From assembly GCA_000169995.1 (NCBI GenBank), contig AAZW01000009.1:62001-126000 (forward strand): 64,000 nucleotides of DNA. Direction: 5' to 3'. Source of the stretch: Vibrionales bacterium SWAT-3 (GTDB lineage Bacteria > Pseudomonadota > Gammaproteobacteria > Enterobacterales > Vibrionaceae). Under the pieces are notes generated by a model, which made no database searches, had not been told where the DNA came from, and worked only from the letters and a program-made list of their open reading frames with translations. Each line of letters opens with the position of its first letter. Position 1 is the first letter of the stretch. Both the position numbers and the translations under genes were made by a program. Of the stretch, positions 48,725 to 58,130 are shown in pieces.

Positions 48725-49012
48725 GAGATTCCCGACTCAGTCGTTCCTCCTTCTCGGGAATGACGGGGAGAGGTGGGGTCTGTCTGGAAGAGCTGATCGG
48801 AATAGGAGATTCTAGACTGAGTCATTCTTTCTTCTCGAGAGTGACAGGGGAGAGGTGGGTTCTGTCTGGAAGTGCTGATCGGAATGGGAGATTCTCGACT
48901 CAGTCATTCTTCCTTCTCGAGAGTGACAGGGGAGTGATGCGTTCTGTTTGGAAGAGCTGATTGGTATGGGAGACTCCCGACTCGGTCGTTCCTCCTTCTC
49001 GGGAATGACGAA
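48725..49012. repeat. Four tandem copies of an 82-bp hairpin repeat
   Basis: Copies begin at 48725, 48806, 48888 and 48970 (spacing 81, 82, 82); the fourth stops after about 43 bp. Each starts with GAGATTCCCGACTC or a variant and contains an inverted repeat: ATTCCCGA with TCGGGAAT in copy 1, and ATTCTCGA with TCGAGAGT in copy 3, about 18 nt apart. The rest of the unit (GGGGAGAGGTGGGTTCTGTCTGGAAG-type) is well conserved. The repeats fill the 547-bp gap between fadJ and the M16 protease gene, which has no credible gene. I see no spacers, so it is not a CRISPR. Confidence 0.93.
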
Positions 49013-49142
49013 GAGAGTTATTTATTCTGTAAGCTATTGTGCTTTTCAGAATGGTAGTCAAACGCATCTCAATCAAAACTAACGTCATCTCCTAAAGCGA
49101 CGGAGGAGCGTGATAGGAGATCTGATTTTGTACTTCGCCCAA

Positions 49143-49175
49143 TAAAAAAGGTTGATGCCTTCACACCAACCTTTT
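49143..49175 (-). terminator. Terminator after the M16 protease gene
   Basis: AAAAGGTTG (49146-49154) pairs with CAACCTTTT (49167-49175). On the - strand the stem is followed by TTATT, giving a terminator 18 nt after the protease stop. Confidence 0.8.
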
Positions 49176-49193
49176 AATTTTCTAACACGCTTA

Positions 49194-51971
49194 TTAGCCA
49201 AGCTCAGTATCTTTCGGGCGCAACTGGAACTCATCAATAGAGCCAATTTCCACACCTGCCGATAGTTTATCTTCCTCGCTATGAGCGTTGCCGTGAGCGT
49301 GCATAATCAGACGGTTAGCAGTACGTGGCTTAAGCTGACTAACCACAAAACGCATCATGTCTGAACGAGTGAGCCCTTTGAGCTCTTCTAGTACTCGCTC
49401 TCTCTGATTGAACTCTAAGTCCTTATTGCCTATCGCAACCCATAAGCGCTGAGCACGCCCACGCAATGTGGTATCTGGTGTTGATATTTGGTTCCAAAGG
49501 CCTCGCTTACTGCTGTGCCATTGGTAGTCGTTCAGCTCCAACAACACCATGTAAAAGGCGTTGAGAAACTCATCGATTGAGACCAGTAAATCAGCTGGAG
49601 CCGCATTCGGCGATTGCACATAAAGCACAATGCCAGGGTGTCGATTCAGAGGCATGTTACCAGTGCCGACCATATAGCCCAGTTGTTGCTTGGTGCGTAT
49701 TTCATGGAAGAACGTCGCCGACATCAAATGGTTGGCTAACGAATATAGCGCGATATTCTTTGGCGAAATATCAGGGCATTGATAATAAACCACGATCGCT
49801 GAATCATCTTGATTGCAGACTACTTCACGCTGGAAGCTACCGTTTTCACCCAGCATGATCAGTGGACGTAGCGATTCTTCATAAGCCTGATCTTGAACTC
49901 GCAGTGCATCCTTGAGGGTTTCAGCCATTTTGTGAGCGTCTGCTTGTCGCCAATCACCATACACAAACATCTCAACATGAAGCTCAGCCAAAATGGATTG
50001 AACAAATGAAGAGAGTTCATCGACTTCAATCGTTTCTAGCGCTTCAATGAGCACCGCATATGGTGGGTTGTTGGGCTGTAAAATACCCGTCATTGCGTTA
50101 AACAGTTGCGAAATTGGGCGGTCTTGCGATGCATTATTCCAGTTTCTGAGAAGTTGATGCTTAATGGTCTCGAAGCGTGTTGGACTAAAGTCGCGTGCCT
50201 GAAAGCGCTCTAGGATCATGTTGAGCAATTGTGGCTGCTTTTCGCTAAATCCAGAGAGTGTCAGTGTGACACCACCTTGATGGGTATACATGTTGTAGCC
50301 CATGCCCGCGATCTCAGCCTGATAGGTCTCTTTTTCCAGAGAATCTAAGAACATCTCGACACATAAGCGTGTTTTAACGATATTTCTTGGGCTCGCAACT
50401 GAATGTGGGCTATCGATGGCGATATACACCACGCCCTTTGGCACTCTGAACTGGTGATCCTGCAGATGCCATAGCTTAAAACCATCGAGCTCTTGTAACA
50501 GCTGCGGATGTTCAGCGTCACCTTCAAGTTCTGCTGGGTCTAAGTCGTAGCAAATAAAAGTATTTTTACCGGGTAGCTCAAACTGCCAACCGGGATTAAT
50601 GCAGGTGAAGCATTGAACTTGCTCAGCTGTAAAAGGAGTAACCGAGTAGGGCGTAAAGTACCACTTAGCTTCTCTGTCATACTCAAAGCCTTTGGCAATA
50701 ATGGTGGCACGCATATTATCGACGGTTAAGTAAGGAAGCAGTGAACGTTGGAGATCTTCGTCGAAATGCGACATTTTATAGTCGCCATACACCACATCTT
50801 GCTCTTGATAGTGCTGCATGTTGATAACCAAATGGCTGACGATATCAAGCGGTCTTGCGGGCTCTTGAAAACGGAAAGCGGATTCTAAAACGGCACGTTT
50901 TTCAAGGTAACGCCACTCTTCAATCCCTTGTTGTTCAATCAACTTGATATATTGAAATACCGCTTGGATGATGTGGTCTGTTTTGGTTAGGCCTTCGATA
51001 GTTAGTGAGCAACTCACCGTGAAATCGCGGTAGTTACTGCCGCTTGCGCCACCGCCAGCAGAGAGTGATGTTATCCAGCCTTTCTCTTTGAGCTGCATCA
51101 TCAAACTGCCTTCTCCTTCGTAACCTAATAGGTGTGCGAAGAATGACAGCGGTTTGACACCGTAGTGTTCATCCATGCTCGGCATCGGAAAGGTTAAGGT
51201 AAGTTTGCGGACATCCTTAATCGGTTCTACATGTACCTGAACTCCAGTACTCAATTCGCCAACAATGGGTACCTCGACCTTTTTGCCCTGAAGGTTGTGA
51301 TTGGGGATTGAGCTGAAGCGCTCGTCAACCCAGCTTTGCATCTCATCTAATGATTGATTGCCGGACAGTGTCAGGGTCATTAGGTCAGCGGAGTACTGTT
51401 GCTGATGGAATGTGAGAATTTCTTCGCGAATAGTAACGCCATTTCTGTCACCTAACGTATCGATATTACCGACAGAAAACTTCGAGAATGGGTGGTTGTG
51501 ATTAACCAACTCTTTGGTAACTTGGTATAGGCGTCGCGCATCATCGTTGAGTTTCATCTTGTACTCAGAATCAACGGCTTGGCGTTCTTTATCTAGTGCT
51601 TCTTCGTTAAATAGAGGGGCGGTAAAGAATTGGCTAAAGCGATCTAGAGCGCCCTCGAAGGCATTCAATTCGACGTCAAAAAAGAAGCAGGTGTGCTCTG
51701 TTCCGGTCCAAGCATTGTTACTGCCACCATGTTGGCTGATAAAACTCTGAAACTCTCCGACCTTTGGATACTTTTCAGTTCCTAGAAATAGCATATGCTC
51801 TAGGTAATGCGCTAAACCTTCTCGGTCGGCAGGATCATCAAAGTGCCCGACATTAACGGCGAGTGCAGCTGCAGCTTTTTGAGCACAATGGTCTTGAACC
51901 AAAAGCACTCGCAATCCGTTATGTAAGGTGAGGTAACGGTATTGATGTTCATCGTTGGGGCTTAAATGCAC
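49194..51971 (-). CDS. Insulinase-family (M16) zinc metalloprotease
   Basis: A pitrilysin/insulysin-type protease of about 925 residues, built of four roughly equal domains forming a clamshell. The inverted zinc motif H55-YL-E58-H59 in 'LAHYLEHMLFLGTEKYP' and the downstream 'WTGTEHTCFFFDV' and 'ERQAVDSEYKMKLNDDARRLYQV' (third zinc ligand Glu) are intact. It probably degrades peptides; no signal peptide is seen from this start, so a cytoplasmic place is likely. I chose GTG 51971 because GGAG lies 8 nt before it. An in-frame ATG at 52154 would add 61 residues with no family resemblance. Confidence 0.9.
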   Translation of the reverse strand: MHLSPNDEHQYRYLTLHNGLRVLLVQDHCAQKAAAALAVNVGHFDDPADREGLAHYLEHMLFLGTEKYPKVGEFQSFISQHGGSNNAWTGTEHTCFFFDVELNAFEGALDRFSQFFTAPLFNEEALDKERQAVDSEYKMKLNDDARRLYQVTKELVNHNHPFSKFSVGNIDTLGDRNGVTIREEILTFHQQQYSADLMTLTLSGNQSLDEMQSWVDERFSSIPNHNLQGKKVEVPIVGELSTGVQVHVEPIKDVRKLTLTFPMPSMDEHYGVKPLSFFAHLLGYEGEGSLMMQLKEKGWITSLSAGGGASGSNYRDFTVSCSLTIEGLTKTDHIIQAVFQYIKLIEQQGIEEWRYLEKRAVLESAFRFQEPARPLDIVSHLVINMQHYQEQDVVYGDYKMSHFDEDLQRSLLPYLTVDNMRATIIAKGFEYDREAKWYFTPYSVTPFTAEQVQCFTCINPGWQFELPGKNTFICYDLDPAELEGDAEHPQLLQELDGFKLWHLQDHQFRVPKGVVYIAIDSPHSVASPRNIVKTRLCVEMFLDSLEKETYQAEIAGMGYNMYTHQGGVTLTLSGFSEKQPQLLNMILERFQARDFSPTRFETIKHQLLRNWNNASQDRPISQLFNAMTGILQPNNPPYAVLIEALETIEVDELSSFVQSILAELHVEMFVYGDWRQADAHKMAETLKDALRVQDQAYEESLRPLIMLGENGSFQREVVCNQDDSAIVVYYQCPDISPKNIALYSLANHLMSATFFHEIRTKQQLGYMVGTGNMPLNRHPGIVLYVQSPNAAPADLLVSIDEFLNAFYMVLLELNDYQWHSSKRGLWNQISTPDTTLRGRAQRLWVAIGNKDLEFNQRERVLEELKGLTRSDMMRFVVSQLKPRTANRLIMHAHGNAHSEEDKLSAGVEIGSIDEFQLRPKDTELG

Positions 51972-52277
51972 TGGAGCATCTCCAAAGAAGGTGGTTTTTA
52001 AATTATGTACCCGATGGTTCGGCGTGCAAACCTTGTGATCATATTTTGGGATATGAAGTGCTTTTTTGGCGACTTCTAAATCACTTTTATCGATTTTTAT
52101 CAGTGATTTATTTTCTTTTAACAAGATTGTTAAGAAAGTCGAACTCTTTAGCAAGTGACTTGATATAATTATTTATATAGACTGCGGCTCCCTCTGGATT
52201 GAGGGCCAAACGCTAAGTAGCGTATCGCTGATATGGGATATATCGACTTTCGAAATGTTACGTAGACAGGACTGAAC

Positions 52278-52742
52278 ATGAAAATATTCATAATGCGCCA
52301 CGGTGAAGCAGAACATTTTGCTAACTCGGACGCAGAACGAGCGTTAACTAAGCGCGGTAAAATGGCGTCTCTTGCGGTGGCTCAAGCTGCAAACGAGCAG
52401 GGCATCAGCCAGTTCGATAAAGTATTAGTGAGCCCATACTTGAGGGCACAAGAAACGTGGTTAGAGATCTCTCAGGCGTTTTCTGGAAAGAAAGTGGAAA
52501 CCTGTGATGACATCACGCCTTATGGAATGTCTGACGATGTGTTTGATTTGACCGTGGCAATGGCTGAAGTAGAAAAACTAGAGACCATTTTATTTGTTTC
52601 TCATTTACCTCTAGTGGGCTACTTAACTGCTGAATTCGCAACCGGTATGGCGCCACCGATGTTCCCAACATCAGGTTTAGCGTGTATTGAATTCGACCTT
52701 GAGACACAAAAAGGTGAGCTGCTGTGGAACATCAACCCATAA
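52278..52742 (+). CDS. sixA: Phosphohistidine phosphatase SixA
   Basis: A 154-residue histidine phosphatase with R7-H8-G9-E at the start ('MKIFIMRHGEAEHFANSDAERALTKRG') and 'LVSPYLRAQETWLEI' and 'ILFVSHLPLVGYL', the latter carrying the second catalytic His. In E. coli SixA acts on the phosphohistidine of phosphorelay and nitrogen-PTS proteins. It is monocistronic, divergent from the M16 gene and followed by a bidirectional terminator. Confidence 0.93.
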   Translation: MKIFIMRHGEAEHFANSDAERALTKRGKMASLAVAQAANEQGISQFDKVLVSPYLRAQETWLEISQAFSGKKVETCDDITPYGMSDDVFDLTVAMAEVEKLETILFVSHLPLVGYLTAEFATGMAPPMFPTSGLACIEFDLETQKGELLWNINP

Positions 52743-52782
52743 CTTAGTGTTTGATAGGACATAGTGCGACAGCCAGAATAGA

Positions 52783-52814
52783 AAAGGGCACCTCAGTAAT
52801 TGAGGTGCCCTTTG
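52783..52814. terminator. Bidirectional terminator between sixA and smrB
   Basis: AAAGGGCACCTCA (52783-52795) pairs perfectly with TGAGGTGCCCTTT (52801-52813) over GTAAT. It ends the convergent genes sixA and smrB. Confidence 0.92.
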
Positions 52815-52844
52815 TTATTTGGTGTGATGTGATCACGACTCGTT

Positions 52845-53375
52845 CTATTTCTCTGGAATAGAGAGCAACACTAACAGTGCACCATTGCCGCCAAACTCGA
52901 GAGGCGCTTGGTGAAAAGCCATCACATCTGGATGCTGAGCCAACCACAAAGGTACTTTCTCTTTTAAGATGTGCTTACCGATGCCGTGCTGAACACAGGC
53001 ACACGCGACACCTTCTTTGACACAATGTGCGATCTTGGCACCAAGCTCGCGTTTGGCTTCTTGTTGAGTCATGCCATGCATGTCTAGATAGACATCTGGA
53101 ACATAGACACCACGACGAAGTCGTTTCACTTCATACTTGGAGACATCGTCACGCGCATAGCGTGTTGGACCCTCTTCGCTAAGGTGCGGAATGAACTCAT
53201 CTGAGAAATAAAACTCGCTGTCACTGGCTTGTCTTGCCGTTCGAGTAATTTCTTTTTGTTTGGCATTTCTTTTTGGCTGCTGGATTATGGTATCCTGTTG
53301 CAACTTTTTAACGCCCTTTACTGCATCGCTGAACAGGGCGAAATCGTCATCGAAATCGGTGTCTTTTTTGCTCAT
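52845..53375 (-). CDS. smrB: Smr-domain ribosome-collision endonuclease SmrB
   Basis: A 176-residue protein with an N-terminal helix and basic linker, then a Smr domain (about 92-175) with 'VYLDMHGMTQQEAKRELGAKI', 'CVQHGIGKHILKEKV' and 'GGNGALLVLL'. SmrB cuts mRNA between collided ribosomes. The active DxH motif (here D-M-H) is kept. ATG 53375 (MSKKDTDFDDDF) is preferred because an earlier in-frame ATG (53435) would read into the prmB ribosome site. It is divergent from prmB, with 62 nt between starts, as is usual in gamma-proteobacteria. Confidence 0.93.
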   Translation of the reverse strand: MSKKDTDFDDDFALFSDAVKGVKKLQQDTIIQQPKRNAKQKEITRTARQASDSEFYFSDEFIPHLSEEGPTRYARDDVSKYEVKRLRRGVYVPDVYLDMHGMTQQEAKRELGAKIAHCVKEGVACACVQHGIGKHILKEKVPLWLAQHPDVMAFHQAPLEFGGNGALLVLLSIPEK

Positions 53376-53437
53376 CAGGTTATGAATTCTAATTTGAAAC
53401 GTAATTAGCAGTATTGTAGCGCTTTTCGGAGACAATT

Positions 53438-54370
53438 TTGGATAAGATTTTTGTAGAAGAAGCGGTATCAGAACTACACACGCTTCAAGATGTGATTCGT
53501 TGGACTGTTAGCCGCTTCAATGCAGCGGGCCTATTTTATGGTCACGGCACTGATAATGCGTGGGATGAGGCGGTACAACTTATTTTACCAACTCTTTATC
53601 TGCCGATTGATGTTCCTTCACATGTATTGAACTCTCGTCTAACGAGCAGCGAGCGTCTACGCATTGTTGAGCGTGTAATCAAGCGTATCAATGATCGTAC
53701 ACCAACGGCTTACCTAACGAACAAAGCTTGGTTCTGTGGCCTTGAGTTCTTCGTTGATGAGCGTGTTCTTGTGCCTCGTTCTCCAATTGGTGAGCTTATT
53801 GAAGCTCAATTCCAACCTTGGTTAACTGAAGAGCCGACTCGCATCATGGACCTTTGTACGGGCAGTGGCTGTATTGCTATCGCTTGTGCACACGCATTCC
53901 CTGAAGCAGAAGTTGACGCAATTGACATCTCTACTGATGCATTGCAAGTTGCAGAGCAGAACGTTCAAGATCACGGCATGGAGCAACAAGTGTTCCCAAT
54001 CCGTTCTGATCTGTTCCGTGATCTGCCAAAAGAGAAATACAACCTGATCGTATCTAACCCACCATACGTGGATGAGGAAGATATGAACAGCCTGCCAGAT
54101 GAGTTCACTCACGAGCCAGAACTTGGTCTAGCTGCGGGTACTGACGGCCTGAAACTGGTTCGCCGTATCCTAGCTAACGCGCCAGACTACCTAACTGATG
54201 ACGGTATTCTTATCTGTGAAGTAGGTAACTCAATGGTTCATATGATGGATCAGTACCCAGAGATTCCATTCACTTGGATTGAATTCTCTAATGGTGGTCA
54301 CGGTGTATTCATGATCACTCGTGAGCAGCTTGTTGCTTGCGCTGATGAGTTCTCTATCTACAAAGACTAG
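53438..54370 (+). CDS. prmB: Ribosomal protein uL3 glutamine methyltransferase PrmB
   Basis: A 310-residue SAM-dependent methyltransferase that methylates a glutamine of ribosomal protein L3. A helical N-terminal domain (1-105) precedes the Rossmann domain with '[31 protein letters not shown]' and catalytic NPPY ('[24 protein letters not shown]'). The start is TTG 53438 with GGAG 6 nt upstream, and [10 protein letters not shown] is the expected N-terminus. In many relatives aroC follows; here a terminator follows instead. Confidence 0.95.
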   Translation: MDKIFVEEAVSELHTLQDVIRWTVSRFNAAGLFYGHGTDNAWDEAVQLILPTLYLPIDVPSHVLNSRLTSSERLRIVERVIKRINDRTPTAYLTNKAWFCGLEFFVDERVLVPRSPIGELIEAQFQPWLTEEPTRIMDLCTGSGCIAIACAHAFPEAEVDAIDISTDALQVAEQNVQDHGMEQQVFPIRSDLFRDLPKEKYNLIVSNPPYVDEEDMNSLPDEFTHEPELGLAAGTDGLKLVRRILANAPDYLTDDGILICEVGNSMVHMMDQYPEIPFTWIEFSNGGHGVFMITREQLVACADEFSIYKD

Positions 54371-54460
54371 TTGGTAGCTATTAAGCGAATGATCCGGTTA
54401 TCGGGCTGTAAGCTTAGAACCTGAAATCTAGTAAGACGTTCGATTTGAAACGTTTTGTTT

Positions 54461-54492
54461 AAACGCCATGCATTGCTGCATGGCGTTTTTTA
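54461..54492 (+). terminator. Terminator after prmB
   Basis: AAACGCCATGCA (54461-54472) pairs perfectly with TGCATGGCGTTT (54477-54488) over TTGC, with further Ts to 54491. It lies 90 nt after the prmB stop. Confidence 0.92.
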
Positions 54493-54622
54493 TTGCCTAG
54501 ATTAAAGATGTTTGTATTCATATCGAAGACGTTAAGTGCAATATTTAGTTGATTAATATGAGGGCTTATTACATATTGGTGTTTAATATTTAGTCGTTTT
54601 AGTGAGTTAAGGAGAATTCACG

Positions 54623-55264
54623 ATGAGCTTTGATACATGGATCTACTATCTGTTAGCCGTGCTGATTTTGACGGCATCCCCAGGCCCAAGTTCTTTATTG
54701 TGCATGACCAAAGGTGTGCAATCGGGCTTCAAATTATCGATATTTACTGCTTTCGGTAGCATAACGGCGATTACCGGAATTCTCACGCTATCGTTTACGG
54801 GACTCGGAGTCATTATTGCCTCTTCTGAAGTGGTATTTAATGTCATTAAATGGACGGGGGCGGCTTATCTTATCTTCCTCGGATGGAAATCGTTGCGTTC
54901 GAGTCAGCAAGATTATGAACAACTACCAAGTCAGCAATCAGACTCTAAAGTCGTTAAAGAGAGTATCGTTTCTCACTACGTAAGTGGCTTTATCGTCGGT
55001 GCCAGTAATCCTAAAGCGATTCTGTTTTTTACCGCACTTTTCCCGCAGTTTATTGACCCATCACTCGCGCTATTACCGCAGTTTGCCGTGTTTGCTTTAA
55101 CCTTTGCTGTGATGGAGTTGTCTTGGTTATTGGTCTACGCGTATTTAGGTGCAAAGTCGTCGAACTGGTTGTTCGCGAAAGGCCGAGCTAAGGTTTTCAA
55201 TCGTGTGACAGGGGGCGTGTTTATTGGAGCTGGAGCGCTGCTTTCAACGACAAGTCGAGCTTAA
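54623..55264 (+). CDS. LysE/RhtB-family amino-acid exporter
   Basis: A 213-residue membrane protein with about six helices. The family signature near the N-terminus is seen: 'ILTASPGPSSLLCMTKGVQSGFKLSIFTAFGSITAITGI', and the second half has 'VSGFIVGASNPKAILFFTALFPQFI', both typical of RhtB/LysE transporters. These export amino acids or their derivatives; the substrate cannot be told. AAGGAG lies before the ATG. It appears monocistronic and has no clear terminator. Confidence 0.92.
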   Translation: MSFDTWIYYLLAVLILTASPGPSSLLCMTKGVQSGFKLSIFTAFGSITAITGILTLSFTGLGVIIASSEVVFNVIKWTGAAYLIFLGWKSLRSSQQDYEQLPSQQSDSKVVKESIVSHYVSGFIVGASNPKAILFFTALFPQFIDPSLALLPQFAVFALTFAVMELSWLLVYAYLGAKSSNWLFAKGRAKVFNRVTGGVFIGAGALLSTTSRA

Positions 55265-55311
55265 CTCTATGATTTATCAAAGGGGTGAATAGTTACAGAA
55301 ACTTCTTGGTG

Positions 55312-55340
55312 TTGTCATAAAAGGTTAACATTAATATGCT
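55312..55340 (+). promoter_or_regulatory. Sigma-70 promoter before a small membrane-protein gene
   Basis: TTGTCA (55312-55317) and TATGCT (55335-55340) are spaced by exactly 17 nt. Transcription would start near 55347, giving a leader of about 57 nt before the ATG at 55404. Confidence 0.55.
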
Positions 55341-55403
55341 TGCTGCTTTTGGCAAAAAGCCGATATATTGTAGTTACACCATCACGTTCTCAAGGAGAGG
55401 CAT

Positions 55404-55505
55404 ATGCAGCATCAAGAAATGATTCAACACAGCAACTTTGGCGTTATCAGCCGTACTTGGATTTTCTCTACCCTTTCTCTAGTGGGTATTCTTGCTCTAA
55501 TGTAG
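55404..55505 (+). CDS. Small membrane protein of 33 residues
   Basis: An ATG with a near-perfect AAGGAGAGG ribosome site (55392-55400) opens a 33-codon frame ending at TAG. The protein has a polar N-terminus with several Gln and His (MQHQEMIQHSNFG) and one membrane helix at about 16-33 ('RTWIFSTLSLVGILALM'). The promoter at 55312-55340, the strong ribosome site and the clean helix support a real gene. I do not recognise its family; small single-helix proteins often attach to a larger membrane complex. A hairpin GTGGCT/AGCCAC at 55593-55618, with a weak T-run, may end the transcript. The gap to selO holds nothing else. Confidence 0.7.
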   Translation: MQHQEMIQHSNFGVISRTWIFSTLSLVGILALM

Positions 55506-55775
55506 TCAGCTAAATGGCTCTATATTTCCAGTTTCCATTATGAACATACTTGTAAAAAAGTTTTCAAAGTTAGAACTCTTCCTCCTATAAATGTGGCTTT
55601 TCTCAACAGCTTAGCCACTTAACCTTTTCCTAAACGCGTCCTTCTTCTTAGTAAAAATTACATTTCATAGGGCAACAAAGCCAATTTTCGCACAAAGCTA
55701 ATCGTGTAACCTGATCTGAAGTTGTTACTAAACTGTGATAACCTTAAATTATCTTTTATTTACAGTGTATCTCTC

Positions 55776-57233
55776 ATGTCTGTCTGGGATTCTATTTCAT
55801 TTAACAATCGATTTACTGCATTACCTCGACTGTTCTATACCCCAATCCAACCAACTCCGTTAAGCAATGTCCAATGGCTCGCCTGGAATCAAAGCCTTGC
55901 GACTGAACTCGGCTTTCCGTCATTTGAGAGCGCTTCAGAAGAATTGCTAGATACCTTGTCTGGCAATGTGGAACCAGAGCAATTTTCTCCGTTAGCGATG
56001 AAATACGCAGGCCATCAGTTTGGTGCTTATAACCCTGATTTGGGCGACGGAAGAGGATTGTTGTTAGCTCAAGTTGTCGCTAAAAGTGGTGAAACGTTCG
56101 ACTTACACCTAAAAGGTGCAGGGAAAACACCGTATTCGCGCATGGGGGACGGGCGCGCGGTTATCCGATCGACTGTGCGCGAGTATTTGTGCAGTGAAGC
56201 GATGGCGGGGCTCAATATCCCAACGACTCGTGCGTTGGCAATGATGACCAGTGACACGCCGGTTTACCGAGAGAAGCAAGAATGGGGTGCACTACTGGTG
56301 CGTGCTGCAGAATCACATATCCGTTTTGGTCATTTTGAGCACTTGTTTTACACAAATCAGTTGGTTGAACATAAGTTGTTGGCCGACAAAGTCATCGAGT
56401 GGCACTTCCCTGAGTGCCTAGATGAAGAAAAGCCTTACGCTGCTATGTTTAATCAAATTGTCGATCGTACCGCGGAGATGATTGCGTTGTGGCAAGCGAA
56501 TGGCTTTGCCCACGGAGTGATGAACACAGATAACATGTCGATTATTGGACAAACCTTCGATTACGGCCCGTTTGCCTTCCTTGATGAGTATGATCCCCGC
56601 TTGATTTGTAATCACTCCGACTACCAAGGGCGCTATGCGTTCAATCAGCAACCAAGAATCGGTATGTGGAATTTATCGGCATTGGCACACTCGTTGTCAC
56701 CGCTGGTGGAAAGGGCTGATTTAGAGGCGGCATTGGAACAATACGAGCCACAAATGAACGGTTATTTCAGCCAACTGATGCGCCGAAAGCTTGGTCTGCT
56801 TTCCAAGCAAGAAGGTGACAGCCGCTTGTTTGAGTCGATGTTCGAATTGATGTCGCAAAACAAAGTCGATTACCCAAGGTTCTTTAGAACTCTGTCGAAC
56901 CTAGACACTTTGCCTGCTCAGGAAGTTATTGATTTGGTCATCGATCGTGATGCAGCGAAGCTATGGTTAGATAACTACTTTCAACGTTGTGAACTTGAGG
57001 AGAGTTCAGCTACAGAGCGCTGCGAAAAGATGAGGCAGGTAAATCCTAAATACATTCTTAGAAACTATTTGGCTCAACTTGCGATTGAAAAGGCCGAACG
57101 TGGTGATAGCAGCGATGTTGATGCTCTGATGGTAGTACTCGCAGACCCATATGCGGAGCACTCTGATTACGAATACTTAGCTGCTTTACCACCGGAATGG
57201 GGTAAAGGGATGGAGATTAGCTGCTCGTCTTAA
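55776..57233 (+). CDS. selO: Protein adenylyltransferase SelO (YdiU family)
   Basis: A 485-residue pseudokinase-fold enzyme that transfers AMP to proteins involved in redox balance. Visible motifs are '[29 protein letters not shown]' (nucleotide site) and '[27 protein letters not shown]' (catalytic and metal-binding loop). The C-terminus ends Cys-Ser-Ser; the antepenultimate Cys sits where animal SelO has selenocysteine. ATG 55776 ([17 protein letters not shown]) has no clear ribosome site but gives the normal N-terminus; an upstream in-frame TTG at 55722 does not resemble the family. Confidence 0.94.
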   Translation: MSVWDSISFNNRFTALPRLFYTPIQPTPLSNVQWLAWNQSLATELGFPSFESASEELLDTLSGNVEPEQFSPLAMKYAGHQFGAYNPDLGDGRGLLLAQVVAKSGETFDLHLKGAGKTPYSRMGDGRAVIRSTVREYLCSEAMAGLNIPTTRALAMMTSDTPVYREKQEWGALLVRAAESHIRFGHFEHLFYTNQLVEHKLLADKVIEWHFPECLDEEKPYAAMFNQIVDRTAEMIALWQANGFAHGVMNTDNMSIIGQTFDYGPFAFLDEYDPRLICNHSDYQGRYAFNQQPRIGMWNLSALAHSLSPLVERADLEAALEQYEPQMNGYFSQLMRRKLGLLSKQEGDSRLFESMFELMSQNKVDYPRFFRTLSNLDTLPAQEVIDLVIDRDAAKLWLDNYFQRCELEESSATERCEKMRQVNPKYILRNYLAQLAIEKAERGDSSDVDALMVVLADPYAEHSDYEYLAALPPEWGKGMEISCSS

Positions 57234-57255
57234 ATTGGCTTACCAGTACAAAACC

Positions 57256-57300
57256 AACAGATAGCGGTCGCTTAGTTGTGATCTCTATCTGTTTGTTCTT
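57256..57300 (+). terminator. Possible terminator after selO
   Basis: AACAGATAG (57256-57264) pairs perfectly with CTATCTGTT (57285-57293) over a 20-nt loop, followed by TGTTCTTCT. The long loop and interrupted T-run make this a moderate candidate. Confidence 0.5.
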
Positions 57301-57385
57301 CTAATTTTACAAACATATCAATAATCAAATACTCGACCTGCCTATACACTATGTGAATAAGTTGTAAATATTATAGGTTTGGGCG

Positions 57386-58114
57386 ATGCCAACAAATACT
57401 CGAATTCTCGTGGTGGATGATGATCAAGAAATCCGCGAGTTGCTGGAAGAGTACCTTACAAAATCGGGTTTCGATGTCTCTTCGGTTGGAGATGGGGTTG
57501 AACTAGAAACTCACCTACAGAGCCAAGGTTACCCTGACCTGATACTTCTTGACGTGATGCTTCCCGGTGATGATGGTTTTACTCTGTGTCAGCGCGTCCG
57601 TAGAAACTCCAATGTACCTATCATTATGCTGACTGCAGTGTCCGATGAAACCGATCAGATCATTGGCTTGGAAATTGGTGCAGATGACTATATCGCTAAG
57701 CCGTTTAGTCCCCGCCAATTAATGGCACGAATTAAAGCCTTGTTACGACGTGTTCAAGTGGTCGATGACAAGCCGAGTGACGCATTGCCTAAACAGATCA
57801 TCTTTGGTGATTGGACGCTGGATACTCTTGCACACCGAATCTCTCACAACGAAAGTGCGGAAGAGATGGACTTGTCGGGTAGTGACTTCTCACTGTTAAT
57901 GCTGTTCCTAACGCGCCCAAACGAAGTGTTAGACCGAGATACTATTTCTTTTGCGACCAGAGGACGTGAAGCGCTGCCTTTTGAGCGCGGCATTGATGTT
58001 CAATTGAGTCGTTTGCGAAGCCGACTGGGTGATAGCGCTAAATACCCGCACTACATCAAAACCATGCGTGGTAACGGCTATATATTGGCTGTACCTGTGC
58101 ATTATGAGCATTGA
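57386..58114 (+). CDS. OmpR-family response regulator, GltR-like
   Basis: A 242-residue regulator. The receiver domain (1-125) has the acidic pocket D11-D12, phosphoacceptor D56, a Thr in 'MLTAVSDE' and Lys in 'YIAKPFSPRQL'; a C-terminal winged helix (about 142-240) ends 'HYIKTMRGNGYILAV'. It is followed 16 nt later by its kinase. The genes next downstream encode a glucose-type ABC transporter, as with GltR in Pseudomonas, so sugar-transport control is likely but inferred. Confidence 0.9.
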   Translation: MPTNTRILVVDDDQEIRELLEEYLTKSGFDVSSVGDGVELETHLQSQGYPDLILLDVMLPGDDGFTLCQRVRRNSNVPIIMLTAVSDETDQIIGLEIGADDYIAKPFSPRQLMARIKALLRRVQVVDDKPSDALPKQIIFGDWTLDTLAHRISHNESAEEMDLSGSDFSLLMLFLTRPNEVLDRDTISFATRGREALPFERGIDVQLSRLRSRLGDSAKYPHYIKTMRGNGYILAVPVHYEH

Positions 58115-58130
58115 TTAAGAAGAACTGCGT

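Noticed and set aside
48725..49012. CRISPR array
   Set aside because: Repeat units are 82 bp in direct contact, with no unique spacers and no cas genes.
48637..49088. Short open frames on both strands in the repeat array, giving similar peptides
   Set aside because: They lie wholly in the repeat units, have no ribosome sites and their likeness comes from the DNA repeat.
51972..52154. A 61-residue N-terminal extension of the M16 protease
   Set aside because: No family resemblance, and a well-placed GGAG before GTG 51971 marks the likely start.
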